A stretch of DNA of 45,502 nt from Bacillota bacterium (GCA_023392075.1 JAEVZU010000198.1:1-45502); one strand, 5' to 3'. Positions 8,338 through 16,700 are shown, counted from the first letter of the stretch. Translations and numbers: made by a program. Notes: generated by a model not told the origin, from the sequence alone.

Positions 8338-9108
8338 ATGCTGAATGAATTTTCAAGAAATGAATTGATTATAGGAAAAGAAGGCCTTGAAAAGCTGCAA
8401 AACAGCAAGGTCGCAGTGTTTGGTGTAGGCGGTGTGGGCTCCTATACCATTGAGGCCCTTGTAAGATGCGGGGTGGGGAAGCTTGTACTCATAGATGACG
8501 ACTGTGTCTGCCTTACAAATCTGAACAGGCAGCTGCACGCAACACGGAAAACAGTGGGTAAGCCCAAGGTTGAAGCTATGAGAGACCGGGTGCTGGAAAT
8601 AAACCCCAAATGTGAGGTTACAATTATACAGAAGTTCTATATGCCGGATGTGGCTGAAGAAATATTGGATAAAAGCTGCGACTATATCGTAGATGCCATA
8701 GATACCGTGACTGCAAAAATTGATCTTGTTGTCAGGGCAAATGAGCTGGGAATACCGGTCATAAGCGCAATGGGAGCCGGAAACAAGCTTGATCCCACAA
8801 GGTTTGAGGTAGCGGATATCTATAAAACTTCGGTCGATCCGCTGGCAAAGGTTGTCCGGAAGGAATTGCGGTTAAGGGGAATAAAGAAACTCAAGGTGGT
8901 ATACTCAAAGGAGGAACCGCGTAAGCCTGTAGAAACTGAAAGCTCCAGCTGCAGTGCAGGATGCATCTGCCCGAAAGGTTCTGCAAGAAAATGTACCGTC
9001 AAGCACCAAATTCCCGGAAGTCTTCCTTTTGTACCGTCGGTGATGGGTCTGATCATAGCCGGTGAAGTGGTAAAGGATCTTATCGGATGGGGGAAGCAGC
9101 ATGTTTGA
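8338..9108 (+). CDS. tcdA: tRNA threonylcarbamoyladenosine dehydratase
   Basis: 256 residues, E1/ThiF-MoeB superfamily. The dinucleotide loop VFGVGGVGSYTIEAL (about 27-41), the arginine region LTNLNRQLHAT and DAIDTVTAKIDLV identify the TcdA (CsdL/YgdL) branch. The enzyme uses ATP to cyclise N6-threonylcarbamoyladenosine at position 37 of ANN-decoding tRNAs to ct6A. A Cys-rich stretch near 205-220 (SSSCSAGCICPKGSARKC) is typical of the clostridial version. The start has TGGAG 7 bases ahead. The 3' end overlaps the next gene by 8 bases, suggesting translational coupling. Assignment is strong. Confidence 0.93.
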   Translation: MLNEFSRNELIIGKEGLEKLQNSKVAVFGVGGVGSYTIEALVRCGVGKLVLIDDDCVCLTNLNRQLHATRKTVGKPKVEAMRDRVLEINPKCEVTIIQKFYMPDVAEEILDKSCDYIVDAIDTVTAKIDLVVRANELGIPVISAMGAGNKLDPTRFEVADIYKTSVDPLAKVVRKELRLRGIKKLKVVYSKEEPRKPVETESSSCSAGCICPKGSARKCTVKHQIPGSLPFVPSVMGLIIAGEVVKDLIGWGKQHV

Positions 9109-9781
9109 GAAACGTTTAAATATTTTTACAGGTCATTTTGGAAGCGGAAAGACCGAAGTTGCGGTAAATTATGCTCTGAAGCTTGCAGAGGCGGATTACA
9201 AGACCGCAATAGTGGATTTTGATATAGTAAATCCCTATTTCAGGACAGCCGATGCAAAAGAAGAACTGGAAAAGAACAATATCTGGGTTATTTTGCCCAT
9301 GTATGCAAATACAAATGTTGACGTTCCGGCCATACCGCCGGAAATATACTCCCTTTTTCAGAAAAAGGAATATAAGGCTGTTCTGGATGTGGGAGGAGAT
9401 GATCTGGGAGCAAAAGCGGTATCCAGATTTAAAGAGGAAATACTCAGCGACGACTATGAAATGTTTTTTGTCATTAACACAAGAAGAGGTATGACCGATA
9501 CCCCGGAAAAAATCATTGAAATGATAGCTCTGATTGAAGACAGCGCCAATATCAAGGTTACCAGACTTATCAACAACAGCAACCTTCTTGAGGAGACCAC
9601 CCCTGAAATTATTCTTGAAGGCAATCGAATAATTTCCCAGGTGTCTGAGAAACTTGGCATTCCACTGAGCATAACAGCAGGTCTGGAAGAAGTTATCAAC
9701 TGTCTTGAAAGCAGCAGGCTGAGCGGTTCCGAATTGCTGCCGCTGAGGAAACAGATTCACCTTCCCTGGAACAGAGGGTGA
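9101..9781 (+). CDS. P-loop ATPase of the MinD/ParA-like (SIMIBI) type
   Basis: 226 residues beginning with a P-loop, GHFGSGKT at 11-18, followed by the SIMIBI-type strand VDFDIVNPYFRTAD and a Walker-B-like VLDVGGDD. Late residues RLINNSNLLEET and the hydrophobic core fit cytoplasmic ATPases such as CooC/MinD relatives that act in metallocluster or cofactor delivery, but no specific role is evident. The Lys immediately before the P-loop Gly that marks ParA/MinD deviant Walker motifs is not obvious here. It overlaps tcdA by 8 bases, so coexpression is likely; a shared role in tRNA modification or Fe-S biology is only a guess. Confidence 0.75.
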   Translation: MFEKRLNIFTGHFGSGKTEVAVNYALKLAEADYKTAIVDFDIVNPYFRTADAKEELEKNNIWVILPMYANTNVDVPAIPPEIYSLFQKKEYKAVLDVGGDDLGAKAVSRFKEEILSDDYEMFFVINTRRGMTDTPEKIIEMIALIEDSANIKVTRLINNSNLLEETTPEIILEGNRIISQVSEKLGIPLSITAGLEEVINCLESSRLSGSELLPLRKQIHLPWNRG

Positions 9782-9786
9782 CGGTG

Positions 9787-9819
9787 GCCGCTATGCGGCT
9801 CAAAGCCAAAATATGGCTT
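9787..9819 (+). other. Two tandem hairpins in the leader of the MutS-like gene
   Basis: GCCGC-TAT-GCGGC at 9787-9799 and AAGCCA-aaata-TGGCTT at 9803-9819 sit back to back in the 57-base gap before the MutS-like gene, ending just before its GGAGG at 9821. Neither has a T-run, so they look like mRNA processing or translation-control structures rather than terminators. Confidence 0.5.
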
Positions 9820-9838
9820 CGGAGGTTAATATAACATA

Positions 9839-11539
9839 ATGGTTTTATATTTCTTTTTAGCGGCTATAGCGGGTTATATTATTTTCAGTATTTGCGGGAA
9901 AGCCGCACATGACAGGAAATGCCGGAAGAATGTACGGGCACAATGGGGAAAGAAGCCCGCAAGAGAGTGCACCCCCAATGATTATATCTCTATCGGCAGC
10001 TATTTTAACAATGTCAGGGAAAAAAGCGGAAGTTTTTATATAGATGATATAACCTGGAATGACCTTGATATGAACAGGGTATTTTCAAGGATCAATAACA
10101 CGCAGACCGATATTGGTGAGGAATATCTGTACAAGATGCTCAGAGAGCTCCAATATGATAAGGAAATATTGCAGAACAGAAACGATATGATCGAGTACTT
10201 TCGCTGCAATAACACCGAAAGAGAAAAAATCCAGATTTTGCTGTCTCAATTGGGTAAATTGAGATTCTTAAATTTGTTTGAGTACATAAGCGGAAAAAGA
10301 AAGGGTCTTGGAAAAAGCGGACTATTTTATAAAATTTTATCCGTAGCTTTCCTTGTCACACCTTTTATATCGGCTGTTTATCCTCCGGCTGCAGTCTTGT
10401 TTTTCATATCAATGGCACTGAACATATCAATGTATTTTAAAGCAAGGGATCAGATAGTCGGTCATTTGCAGGCGTTGAGTTACCTCGTAAATATGATCAG
10501 TACGGCAAAAAGGCTTGCCAGACTGCCGTATGGGCAGATCCGGCAATATACTGCGGTTTTGAAAAAATGTACAAATAGGATCAAAGGCATCAGCCTTAAT
10601 ACCTTCTTTTTTTTGTTCTATACAACTGAGAATTATTTTTTTGAGATCATAAAAATATTCTTTCTGGGTGAACCCATAGCATATCACAGTATTTTTAAGC
10701 TGATTGAGAAGTACAGAGGGGAATTGAAAACCATTTATGAAACTTTGGGTGAACTTGAAAGCCTGACAGCTGTCGCGTCATACAGAGAAAGCGTCGAATA
10801 TTATACATTGCCTGAACTTAAGCCTTGCAATATAATAAACTGCGCAAATAAAGACCAAAACAGCGATAAAATCCTTCACTTTACAGAACTGTACCATCCG
10901 CTGATAGATAATCCGGTGGCGAACAGCTTTGATACACTAAAATCAATACTCATCACAGGTTCAAATGCTTCAGGCAAATCCACCTTTCTGAAGTCGGCCG
11001 CCATAAATGCCATATTTGCCCAGACCATCTGCACCTGCCTTGCAAAGGAATACAGCTCCTGTTTTTTCAATATTTACAGTTCAATGGCACTTAACGATAA
11101 TCTGGAAGCAAAGGAGAGTTATTATATTGTTGAAATAAAGTCGCTGAAGCGCATCATTCAAGGTATCAACCCAGACCTTCCCGTCCTTTGCGTTATTGAT
11201 GAGGTGCTTAGAGGAACCAACACTATTGAAAGGATAGCGGCTTCTTCCGAAATAGTGGCTTATATTTCACAAAGCAACTGTATCTGCCTGTGCGCTACGC
11301 ATGATATAGAGCTGGCTCAGATATTAAATGACAAGGTGGAGAATTATCATTTCCAGGAGTTTTTTGATCAGGACGAAATTACTTTTGATTATATAATCTA
11401 TCCGGGACAGGCTTCTACGCGCAATGCAATAAAACTGCTGAAAATTCTGGGCTATGATGAGGCAATCGTGGAAAATGCCGAAGCCAGAGCCGGAGAATTT
11501 ATCAGTAAAGGTCAGTGGGAGCGTATGAGTGGCAATTAA
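9839..11539 (+). CDS. Membrane-anchored MutS-family ATPase
   Basis: 566 residues. The C-terminal third is a MutS ATPase domain: Walker A GSNASGKST at 374-382, Walker B VLCVIDEVLRGTN, and the ATHDIELA switch. The N-terminal part lacks the mismatch-recognition and connector domains of MutS1; instead there is a membrane segment at residues 2-20 and a hairpin pair at about 163-200 (FLVTPFISAVYPPAAVLFFI). Such membrane MutS-like proteins form a distinct, poorly studied group. It probably acts as a dimeric ATPase at the membrane rather than in mismatch repair. GGAGG lies 13 bases before the ATG and two short hairpins precede it. No terminator separates it clearly from upstream genes, so readthrough from the ATPase gene is possible. 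Confidence 0.88.
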   Translation: MVLYFFLAAIAGYIIFSICGKAAHDRKCRKNVRAQWGKKPARECTPNDYISIGSYFNNVREKSGSFYIDDITWNDLDMNRVFSRINNTQTDIGEEYLYKMLRELQYDKEILQNRNDMIEYFRCNNTEREKIQILLSQLGKLRFLNLFEYISGKRKGLGKSGLFYKILSVAFLVTPFISAVYPPAAVLFFISMALNISMYFKARDQIVGHLQALSYLVNMISTAKRLARLPYGQIRQYTAVLKKCTNRIKGISLNTFFFLFYTTENYFFEIIKIFFLGEPIAYHSIFKLIEKYRGELKTIYETLGELESLTAVASYRESVEYYTLPELKPCNIINCANKDQNSDKILHFTELYHPLIDNPVANSFDTLKSILITGSNASGKSTFLKSAAINAIFAQTICTCLAKEYSSCFFNIYSSMALNDNLEAKESYYIVEIKSLKRIIQGINPDLPVLCVIDEVLRGTNTIERIAASSEIVAYISQSNCICLCATHDIELAQILNDKVENYHFQEFFDQDEITFDYIIYPGQASTRNAIKLLKILGYDEAIVENAEARAGEFISKGQWERMSGN

Positions 11540-11598
11540 CTGTTAATAATTCTTGAGTCTTTGACTGCGGTATTTGTACCAGCCAATCATTGATATTA

Positions 11599-11627
11599 TT
11601 TACATCTAAGTGTATTGGTGGTATAAT
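11599..11627 (+). promoter_or_regulatory. Promoter of the GntR/ABC operon
   Basis: TTTACA at 11599-11604, a 17-base spacer and TATAAT at 11622-11627, with an extended TGG before the -10. The -10 lies inside the operator-like inverted repeat at 11610-11631. Confidence 0.75.
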
Positions 11628-11631
11628 ACAC
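11610..11631. promoter_or_regulatory. YtrA/GntR operator, copy 1
   Basis: GTGTATT-N8-AATACAC is a perfect inverted repeat laid over the -10 box. A second copy with the same arm spacing lies at 12039. Self-binding by the GntR protein at 11657 is inferred from position and family habit. Confidence 0.7.
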
Positions 11632-11656
11632 TTGAAATGGCGGAGGTGACCTGATA

Positions 11657-12031
11657 TTGTTGGATTTTTCAGGGCTGATATTAAACAACAAGGATCCTGT
11701 TTATATACAAATATCTGATTATGTAAAAAAGAAAATACTGCTGGGGCATGTGGAAAACGGAACCGGACTTCCGTCAAGACGTGAGCTGGCCGCGGCATTG
11801 AACATTAATCCCAATACCGCCCAGAAGGCATACAAATTAATGGAGGACGAGGGGTTTATCGTCACCAGCACAAATGTAGGCAGTGTGATCTGTATAAATG
11901 ATCAAATATATTCCAGGATTGAGTCGGAGCTTACCGAGTCCCTGGTCAGCGACTTTGTTACTGCGGCCAGAGAAGTAAGTCTGTCCTATAAAAAAGTAAT
12001 TCAGCTTATAACAGATAAATGGGATGTTTAA
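11657..12031 (+). CDS. GntR family regulator, YtrA subfamily
   Basis: 124 residues, the short length typical of YtrA regulators: a winged helix-turn-helix (about 10-75: IQISDYVKKKILLGHV, LPSRRELAAALNINPNTAQKAY, MEDEGFI) plus a short dimerisation tail. GGAGGTG at 11642-11648 precedes two adjacent in-frame TTG codons (11657, 11660); I use the first. It heads a unit of membrane protein, extracytoplasmic protein and ABC ATPase, the usual company of YtrA proteins, which often respond to cell-wall-active compounds. An inverted repeat lies over its own promoter and a related one just before the next gene, suggesting autorepression plus a second control point. Confidence 0.9.
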   Translation: MLDFSGLILNNKDPVYIQISDYVKKKILLGHVENGTGLPSRRELAAALNINPNTAQKAYKLMEDEGFIVTSTNVGSVICINDQIYSRIESELTESLVSDFVTAAREVSLSYKKVIQLITDKWDV

Positions 12032-12038
12032 TGAATTG

Positions 12039-12060
12039 GTGTATTATTGCTATAGTACAG
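12039..12060. promoter_or_regulatory. YtrA/GntR operator, copy 2, over internal promoter
   Basis: GTGTATT-N8-AGTACAG matches copy 1 at 12 of 14 arm positions with identical spacing. It covers an extended -10, TGC-TATAGT (-10 box 12051-12056), 18 bases before the membrane protein start codon. The -35 is weak. Confidence 0.55.
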
Positions 12061-12073
12061 ATGGGGTGATCAT

Positions 12074-12856
12074 ATGAAAACTTTGTATAAATTGATAAAT
12101 TTCCAATTCGGTTTTATTTACAAACTTGTGCTGGTTGAGTGTTTACTGCTTATTGTGGTGCAGAACATACTCCTTTACATAACGAAAGAGGATAATCCCG
12201 CCGACAGGTATATACCGTTTGAAAAGCTGATAGCACTTTCGGGTTTACCCGCAGTATTTTACATTGGCTTTGTTTTAACTCTTGCGGGATGTGTTTACAG
12301 TGTTCTGTCTGATTATTCCGGCAGCAAGGGTATTTATACACTTATGACAATTCCAGGCGGCAGGTACTGCATTTATTTCTCCAAAGTCATACCGGGCTTA
12401 ATTTATTTCCTCATACTTATATGCTCCCAGCTTATCAGCATACTGTCAGGGTATATGTTCTTTTCAACCCCCATTTCAGTTAATGTGGCTGATGGGCTTA
12501 TAAGTTACTCACGGCCTGTAAACGGTTTATTCCTGGCCTTTGTGCGTTCGGATTTCCTGAGGCTTCTGTTCCCTGTGAGCGCTGAAAGCTTTATTTCTAC
12601 CTTTATGATGGTAATATCCTTGATACTGGGGATATTTTTCATAAGCTACGCTGTATTAGCCCGAAGGTATCGGCAACTGGTTTTTCCGATTTTAAATTTT
12701 TTGACGGTTATTTTTGAGGTTAATAAAAGAAATGCTTCGGTATTAGCGGGCGGGAATCAGAACCTGCATGTGTTCAGTATCATTTTGTTTGTTTTTAGCT
12801 TGTTTTATGTGTATCAAAGCATAAGATGGTTAAAAAACAGCACAATCCTTGGGTGA
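12074..12856 (+). CDS. ABC-type multispan membrane protein
   Basis: 260 residues with six likely membrane segments: about 14-36 (FIYKLVLVECLLLIVVQNIL), 58-80, 100-122 (VIPGLIYFLILICSQLISIL), 155-180, 190-212 and 225-250. No ATP-binding motif. Position between the GntR regulator and an ABC ATPase two genes on makes it the probable permease of the transporter. TGGGGTG precedes the ATG. No named permease family is evident, which is usual for these divergent YtrA-linked subunits. Confidence 0.8.
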   Translation: MKTLYKLINFQFGFIYKLVLVECLLLIVVQNILLYITKEDNPADRYIPFEKLIALSGLPAVFYIGFVLTLAGCVYSVLSDYSGSKGIYTLMTIPGGRYCIYFSKVIPGLIYFLILICSQLISILSGYMFFSTPISVNVADGLISYSRPVNGLFLAFVRSDFLRLLFPVSAESFISTFMMVISLILGIFFISYAVLARRYRQLVFPILNFLTVIFEVNKRNASVLAGGNQNLHVFSIILFVFSLFYVYQSIRWLKNSTILG

Positions 12857-12880
12857 TGTGATCGATTGGAGGATAACTGG

Positions 12881-14332
12881 ATGAAGATTTTCAGAAAAAA
12901 TGCTGCTGCAATTACTGCTCTAATTACGCTGCTTATTGCAGGTATTCTGGGAGGAGGCATAATAAGCGCACAAAACAGCGGAACCTTGTATCTGAAGGAT
13001 ATTCAGGGAGACAGAGAAGTTCTGGGGGATGTGGTTATCGACGGAGTGCTTCAGGACAGCTGGCATGGGCAGAACTTTTCAATAGATGGCGGGAATTTGA
13101 AAAAGAGCTTCAGGTTTTACGATAAGAGCTCGGACCTGGTTATGTCCTCTCAAAGTCCCTATGGAAATACAACATATATAGATGGAATCCAATATTATCA
13201 GATAATAGATGCCAGGCCTTCCCAGGATGCAAATGTGGAGGTGGAAAGCAAGCCATGGGAGCCGGCGGGGACTGCGTCTTCCGGAGCAGGCAGCCCGCTG
13301 CCGGAGAGTATCAGATATATTGAAGAAATCACCAGGGCCGATAAAATTGACCTGCTTGTAAATATGAACAGGCAGAACTCGAAGGGAATAAGAGAGGCCG
13401 TCGTCAGGGTAAATACCGGCATACAACTGAAATCACAGGAAAAAGAGTTTTTATTTAATAAAACTTATTATATAAATGAAAATGAAGCTCCTCCGGTAAG
13501 AAATGTTGTAGCTGAAAACTCAAATATCGGACTTGTTAGCCGTGGTAACTCCAATAACAGTTTCACGGTTATAAAGGATAAGCTGTATTTTACAGTCCTT
13601 ACCGATAAAAGAGCTTCCGGGAACAATGGCATATTCCGTATAGATGAATGGGAAACCTGGTCTAACTGGGATAACAGGGAGGACTACGGCAGTTTTGAAA
13701 AAATAGTTAATATCGGCCTGGCCGATAACAATATTGATATTCTGGGACTGGAGAACGTGAACGATAAGCTTGTAATGTATATGTTGATTGACAATGTCCT
13801 TACTTTCAGGGCATTTGAGCCTGATACGGGAGCGCTCATTGACGAATTGACTCTGGAGTCGGCGGTTGTAAATGACAAAAACAATTTTTATCAGGTGTTT
13901 AAGCAGGGGAAATATCTGACCGTCTGCTTTATGAATAAAACCAGAATGGCGGTTTCGGTGAAATTTGAAAGCCGGCTTACACTGGAGCATTTTGCAGGCT
14001 CCCTGGCATTTGAAGGAATCAGGGAGGAGGCAGCCATGCTCGACAATGCTGCGGTTGTGAATGGGAAGCTCTTTATATTTACCTATGTTACAGATGAAAC
14101 GGACAGCGGAATTTCAGTAGATATACTGAAACGGAGAAAATTCATACTGCTGGTATATGACAGGACGGATTCTTCCGGAAAGCTCCTGTACAAGGGGGAG
14201 CTTGTATCCGATGCAAACGAGGATACCGTATATGACAGGCAGAACATGGCAAATTCAGGCGGATATAGTTTATATGATTACCGGCAGTTTGATGCGGTAA
14301 GGGTATACTCCGCATCGGAAATCGAGGGTTGA
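12881..14332 (+). CDS. Extracytoplasmic anchored protein of the GntR/ABC operon
   Basis: I place the start at the ATG at 12881, 8 bases after GGAGG (12868-12872); the TTG at 12866 overlaps that site. 483 residues: one signal anchor at about 10-32 (AAAITALITLLIAGILGGGI), then a soluble outer domain of about 450 residues with repeated strand-like segments (VIDGVLQDSWHG, LVMSSQSPYGNT, LYFTVLTDK, ILLVYDRTDSSGKLLYKG). It resembles in outline the large outer proteins paired with YtrA-linked ABC systems, but I recognise no domain. It is 24 bases after the membrane protein and one base before the ATPase. It could be a substrate receptor or sensor of the transporter. Confidence 0.75.
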   Translation: MKIFRKNAAAITALITLLIAGILGGGIISAQNSGTLYLKDIQGDREVLGDVVIDGVLQDSWHGQNFSIDGGNLKKSFRFYDKSSDLVMSSQSPYGNTTYIDGIQYYQIIDARPSQDANVEVESKPWEPAGTASSGAGSPLPESIRYIEEITRADKIDLLVNMNRQNSKGIREAVVRVNTGIQLKSQEKEFLFNKTYYINENEAPPVRNVVAENSNIGLVSRGNSNNSFTVIKDKLYFTVLTDKRASGNNGIFRIDEWETWSNWDNREDYGSFEKIVNIGLADNNIDILGLENVNDKLVMYMLIDNVLTFRAFEPDTGALIDELTLESAVVNDKNNFYQVFKQGKYLTVCFMNKTRMAVSVKFESRLTLEHFAGSLAFEGIREEAAMLDNAAVVNGKLFIFTYVTDETDSGISVDILKRRKFILLVYDRTDSSGKLLYKGELVSDANEDTVYDRQNMANSGGYSLYDYRQFDAVRVYSASEIEG

Positions 14333-14333
14333 G

Positions 14334-15050
14334 ATGATTGAAATAAAACATGTAAAAAAGTATTATGGCACAAAAGCACTTGGGCTTATGGAGGAAAGTG
14401 CCGTTATAAATTCAGGCGAAGTAGTAGGTATACTGGGCCAAAACGGAGCAGGGAAAAGCACACTTTTGAAGGCTGTTATGGGGTTGACGGAATTAACCTC
14501 CGGCCAGGTGCTCATCGACGGAAAAGCTCCTGCAGAAATGTACGGGGAGATGGCCTTTATCACACATGAGGGCAGTTTTTTCCCTCATTTGACACCCTGC
14601 GGGTACGGTGAGTTTCTTTCGGAATATTTCCCGGGCTTTAATAAAGAACGCTATGAGAAGCTTTTGAAATTTTTTGAACTTGAGCCGTACAGCAAAATAA
14701 AAACCTTTTCACATGGGCAGAAAGCCAGGCTGGAAATGTGTGCCGGCTTGTCCAAAACGGCCAGATACATTATAATGGATGAGCCGTTTTTAGGGGAGGA
14801 CATCCTCACACGTCAGGATTTTATCAAGCTCATGGCCTCAAGCATTAAAGAGGACGAGACGATTCTCATCAGTACCCACCATGTCAATGAAATAGAAAAT
14901 TTCCTGGATAGGGCTATTATTCTGCGGCATGGAAGGATAGCAGCAGATGTTTATATAGATGATTTGAAAAATCAGGGTAAAACTTTGCAGCAGCTGATCA
15001 TGGAGCTTTCCGGATACAGCAGGGATAAATTTAACGAATTGCCGGACTGA
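14334..15050 (+). CDS. ABC transporter ATP-binding protein
   Basis: 238 residues. Walker A GQNGAGKS at 35-42, Walker B YIIMDEPFLGED, switch His in STHHVNEIENFLDRA. The ABC signature is degenerate (FSHGQKARLEM in place of LSGGQ), as in YtrB/YxlF-type exporters with two-part permeases. The start codon lies one base after the previous stop, so translation is coupled. With the membrane protein at 12074 and the outer protein at 12881 it completes one transporter. A weak hairpin follows at 15056. Confidence 0.9.
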   Translation: MIEIKHVKKYYGTKALGLMEESAVINSGEVVGILGQNGAGKSTLLKAVMGLTELTSGQVLIDGKAPAEMYGEMAFITHEGSFFPHLTPCGYGEFLSEYFPGFNKERYEKLLKFFELEPYSKIKTFSHGQKARLEMCAGLSKTARYIIMDEPFLGEDILTRQDFIKLMASSIKEDETILISTHHVNEIENFLDRAIILRHGRIAADVYIDDLKNQGKTLQQLIMELSGYSRDKFNELPD

Positions 15051-15055
15051 TTTTA

Positions 15056-15083
15056 TTGCAGGCTAACTATTCCGATCCTGCAA
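15056..15083 (+). terminator. Possible terminator of the GntR/ABC operon
   Basis: TTGCAGG / CCTGCAA, seven base pairs with a 14-base loop, followed seven bases later by TTTTT. The stem is short and the T-run is delayed, so it is only a candidate. Confidence 0.4.
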
Positions 15084-15295
15084 AAATGACTTTTTGATAT
15101 TGATTTTGGACAATAGATGACAATACTTACAAAAGTCGATTGCTTTCGGCTTTCAGCAGATAGTAATTGACTTGCAATTAAAATTAAAGAGTTTTATAAT
15201 AAACAATAGTTTTAGATGTTACAGACTACTGGTAAATAATTTCAAATTAATTATTAGATTAATTATTTAAATCAAATACAAGTGAGGTTTTGACA

Positions 15296-15502
15296 ATGGC
15301 AAAAGTAATATTCCATGAGGAAAGATGCAAGGGATGCAAGCTTTGTGTAACAGTATGTCCCAAGAAAATTGTCATAATGAAATCCGACAAATTGAATCAG
15401 AAAGGCTTTCATCCTGCAGGTGTAGACGAAATGGAAAAATGCATCGGCTGTACTTTCTGTGCCACCATTTGTCCTGATTGCGTTATTGAAGTTGAAAAGT
15501 AG
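15296..15502 (+). CDS. 2-oxoacid:ferredoxin oxidoreductase, delta (ferredoxin) subunit
   Basis: 68 residues. Two CxxCxxCxxxCP motifs (CKGCKLCVTVCP and CIGCTFCATICP) bind two [4Fe-4S] clusters. The ATG at 15296 follows GTGAGG; an in-frame ATG-less extension upstream is not needed. It is the first gene of a unit with alpha, beta and gamma subunits (15581-17983), the four-subunit layout of 2-ketoisovalerate or 2-oxoglutarate ferredoxin oxidoreductases, where this subunit passes electrons from the thiamine centre to free ferredoxin. The upstream region carries an AGTAGTCTGTAACA motif in reverse orientation (15217-15230). Confidence 0.9.
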   Translation: MAKVIFHEERCKGCKLCVTVCPKKIVIMKSDKLNQKGFHPAGVDEMEKCIGCTFCATICPDCVIEVEK

Positions 15503-15580
15503 AGCGCGGGTAATACACAATGCTACATATCACTAGTTCCCCGTGTTTAAGTGTCGAGAATTTATTTGGGAGGATAAAAA

Positions 15581-16636
15581 ATGTCTGAAAAATTATTAAT
15601 GAAGGGTAACGAAGTAATTGCCGAAGCTGCCTTAAGAGCCGGCTGCAAACATTATTTCGGATATCCCATAACACCACAAACCGAAGTAGCGCATTACATG
15701 GCTAAGAAAATGCCTGAAATTAACGGTACATTTGTTCAGGCCGAGAGTGAAGTAGCTGCTATAAATATGGTATACGGAGCTGCAGCAGCAGGCGCACGTG
15801 TGCTTACATCCTCATCAAGCCCCGGAATCAGCCTGAAGCAGGAAGGTATCTCATATATCGCAGGTGCCGAGCTTCCCTGCGTTATTGTCAATATAGTACG
15901 CTGCGGACCTGGTCTGGGTGGAATATTGCCGGCACAGTGCGACTATTTCCAGGCAGTCAAGGGCGGAGGGCACGGAGACTACAAAATGGTAGTACTTGCT
16001 CCTTCCAGTGTTCAGGAACTCTACGAATTAACAGTCGAGTCCTTTAATATTGCAGACAGATACAGAATCTGCACCATGATCATGGGTGACGGTATGCTGG
16101 GACAGATGATGGAAGCCGTGGAATTTAAAGATAAGGAAGAAATATATCACGACGACAAGAAGTGGGCTACCACCGGTACAAAGATGCAGAGGGAAAGCAA
16201 TGATGTAACCTCCATATATATTAATCCTGAAGTGCTTGAAAAGCATAATCTGAAGCTTCAGGCCAAATACAGGCAAATAGAAGGGAAGGAAGTCCGCGTT
16301 GAAACCTATAACTGCGAAAATGCGGATATAATAGTAACTGCGTACGGTACTATTGCACGTATCATCAAGAATGTCATAAAGTCAGCCGAAAAGGAAGGCA
16401 TAAAGGTTGGTCTTATCCGTCCTGTCTCACTTTGGCCATTCCCGACAGCTGCCTTTGAAAAATATGCCGAGACGCCAAAGGCATTCCTCAGTGTTGAATT
16501 AAGTGCCGGTCAAATGGTGGAAGACGTTCGTCTTGCAGTAAACGGCAAATGTCCGGTACATTTTTACGGACGTATGGGTGGTATGGTTCCCAGCCAGAAG
16601 GAGATTCTTAACAAGATCAAGGAAATTTTAAAATAA
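15581..16636 (+). CDS. vorB: 2-oxoacid:ferredoxin oxidoreductase alpha subunit (VorB-like)
   Basis: 351 residues covering the pyrimidine-binding domain and the transketolase C-terminal-like domain of the alpha chain: GYPITPQTE at about 27-35, the SSSSPGISLKQEGISY loop, and a late VGLIRPVSLWPFP strand. Closest in pattern to VorB, used in branched-chain 2-oxoacid oxidation or reductive carboxylation in anaerobes; a 2-oxoglutarate-type role cannot be excluded. GGGAGG stands 8 bases ahead. The gene is followed by two hairpins in a 64-base gap before the beta subunit. Members of the complex are cytoplasmic and oxygen-sensitive. Confidence 0.9.
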   Translation: MSEKLLMKGNEVIAEAALRAGCKHYFGYPITPQTEVAHYMAKKMPEINGTFVQAESEVAAINMVYGAAAAGARVLTSSSSPGISLKQEGISYIAGAELPCVIVNIVRCGPGLGGILPAQCDYFQAVKGGGHGDYKMVVLAPSSVQELYELTVESFNIADRYRICTMIMGDGMLGQMMEAVEFKDKEEIYHDDKKWATTGTKMQRESNDVTSIYINPEVLEKHNLKLQAKYRQIEGKEVRVETYNCENADIIVTAYGTIARIIKNVIKSAEKEGIKVGLIRPVSLWPFPTAAFEKYAETPKAFLSVELSAGQMVEDVRLAVNGKCPVHFYGRMGGMVPSQKEILNKIKEILK

Positions 16637-16687
16637 AACCCTCAAGAGGGTTTTCAATACTTACTATTGTATCGCTGCATAGCAGCG
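16635..16687 (+). other. Two intra-operon hairpins between alpha and beta subunit genes
   Basis: AAAACCCTC-aa-GAGGGTTTT at 16635-16654 starts on the stop codon of the alpha gene and looks terminator-like with only four Ts. CGCTGC-ATA-GCAGCG at 16673-16687 ends four bases before GGAGG of the beta gene. Since both subunits are needed, readthrough must occur; the pair may tune mRNA stability or subunit ratio. Confidence 0.55.
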
Positions 16688-16700
16688 GAATGGAGGTTAT

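Noticed and set aside
16635..16654. Hairpin as a true operon terminator
   Set aside because: Only four Ts follow, and the beta and gamma subunits downstream are needed with alpha, so complete termination makes no sense.
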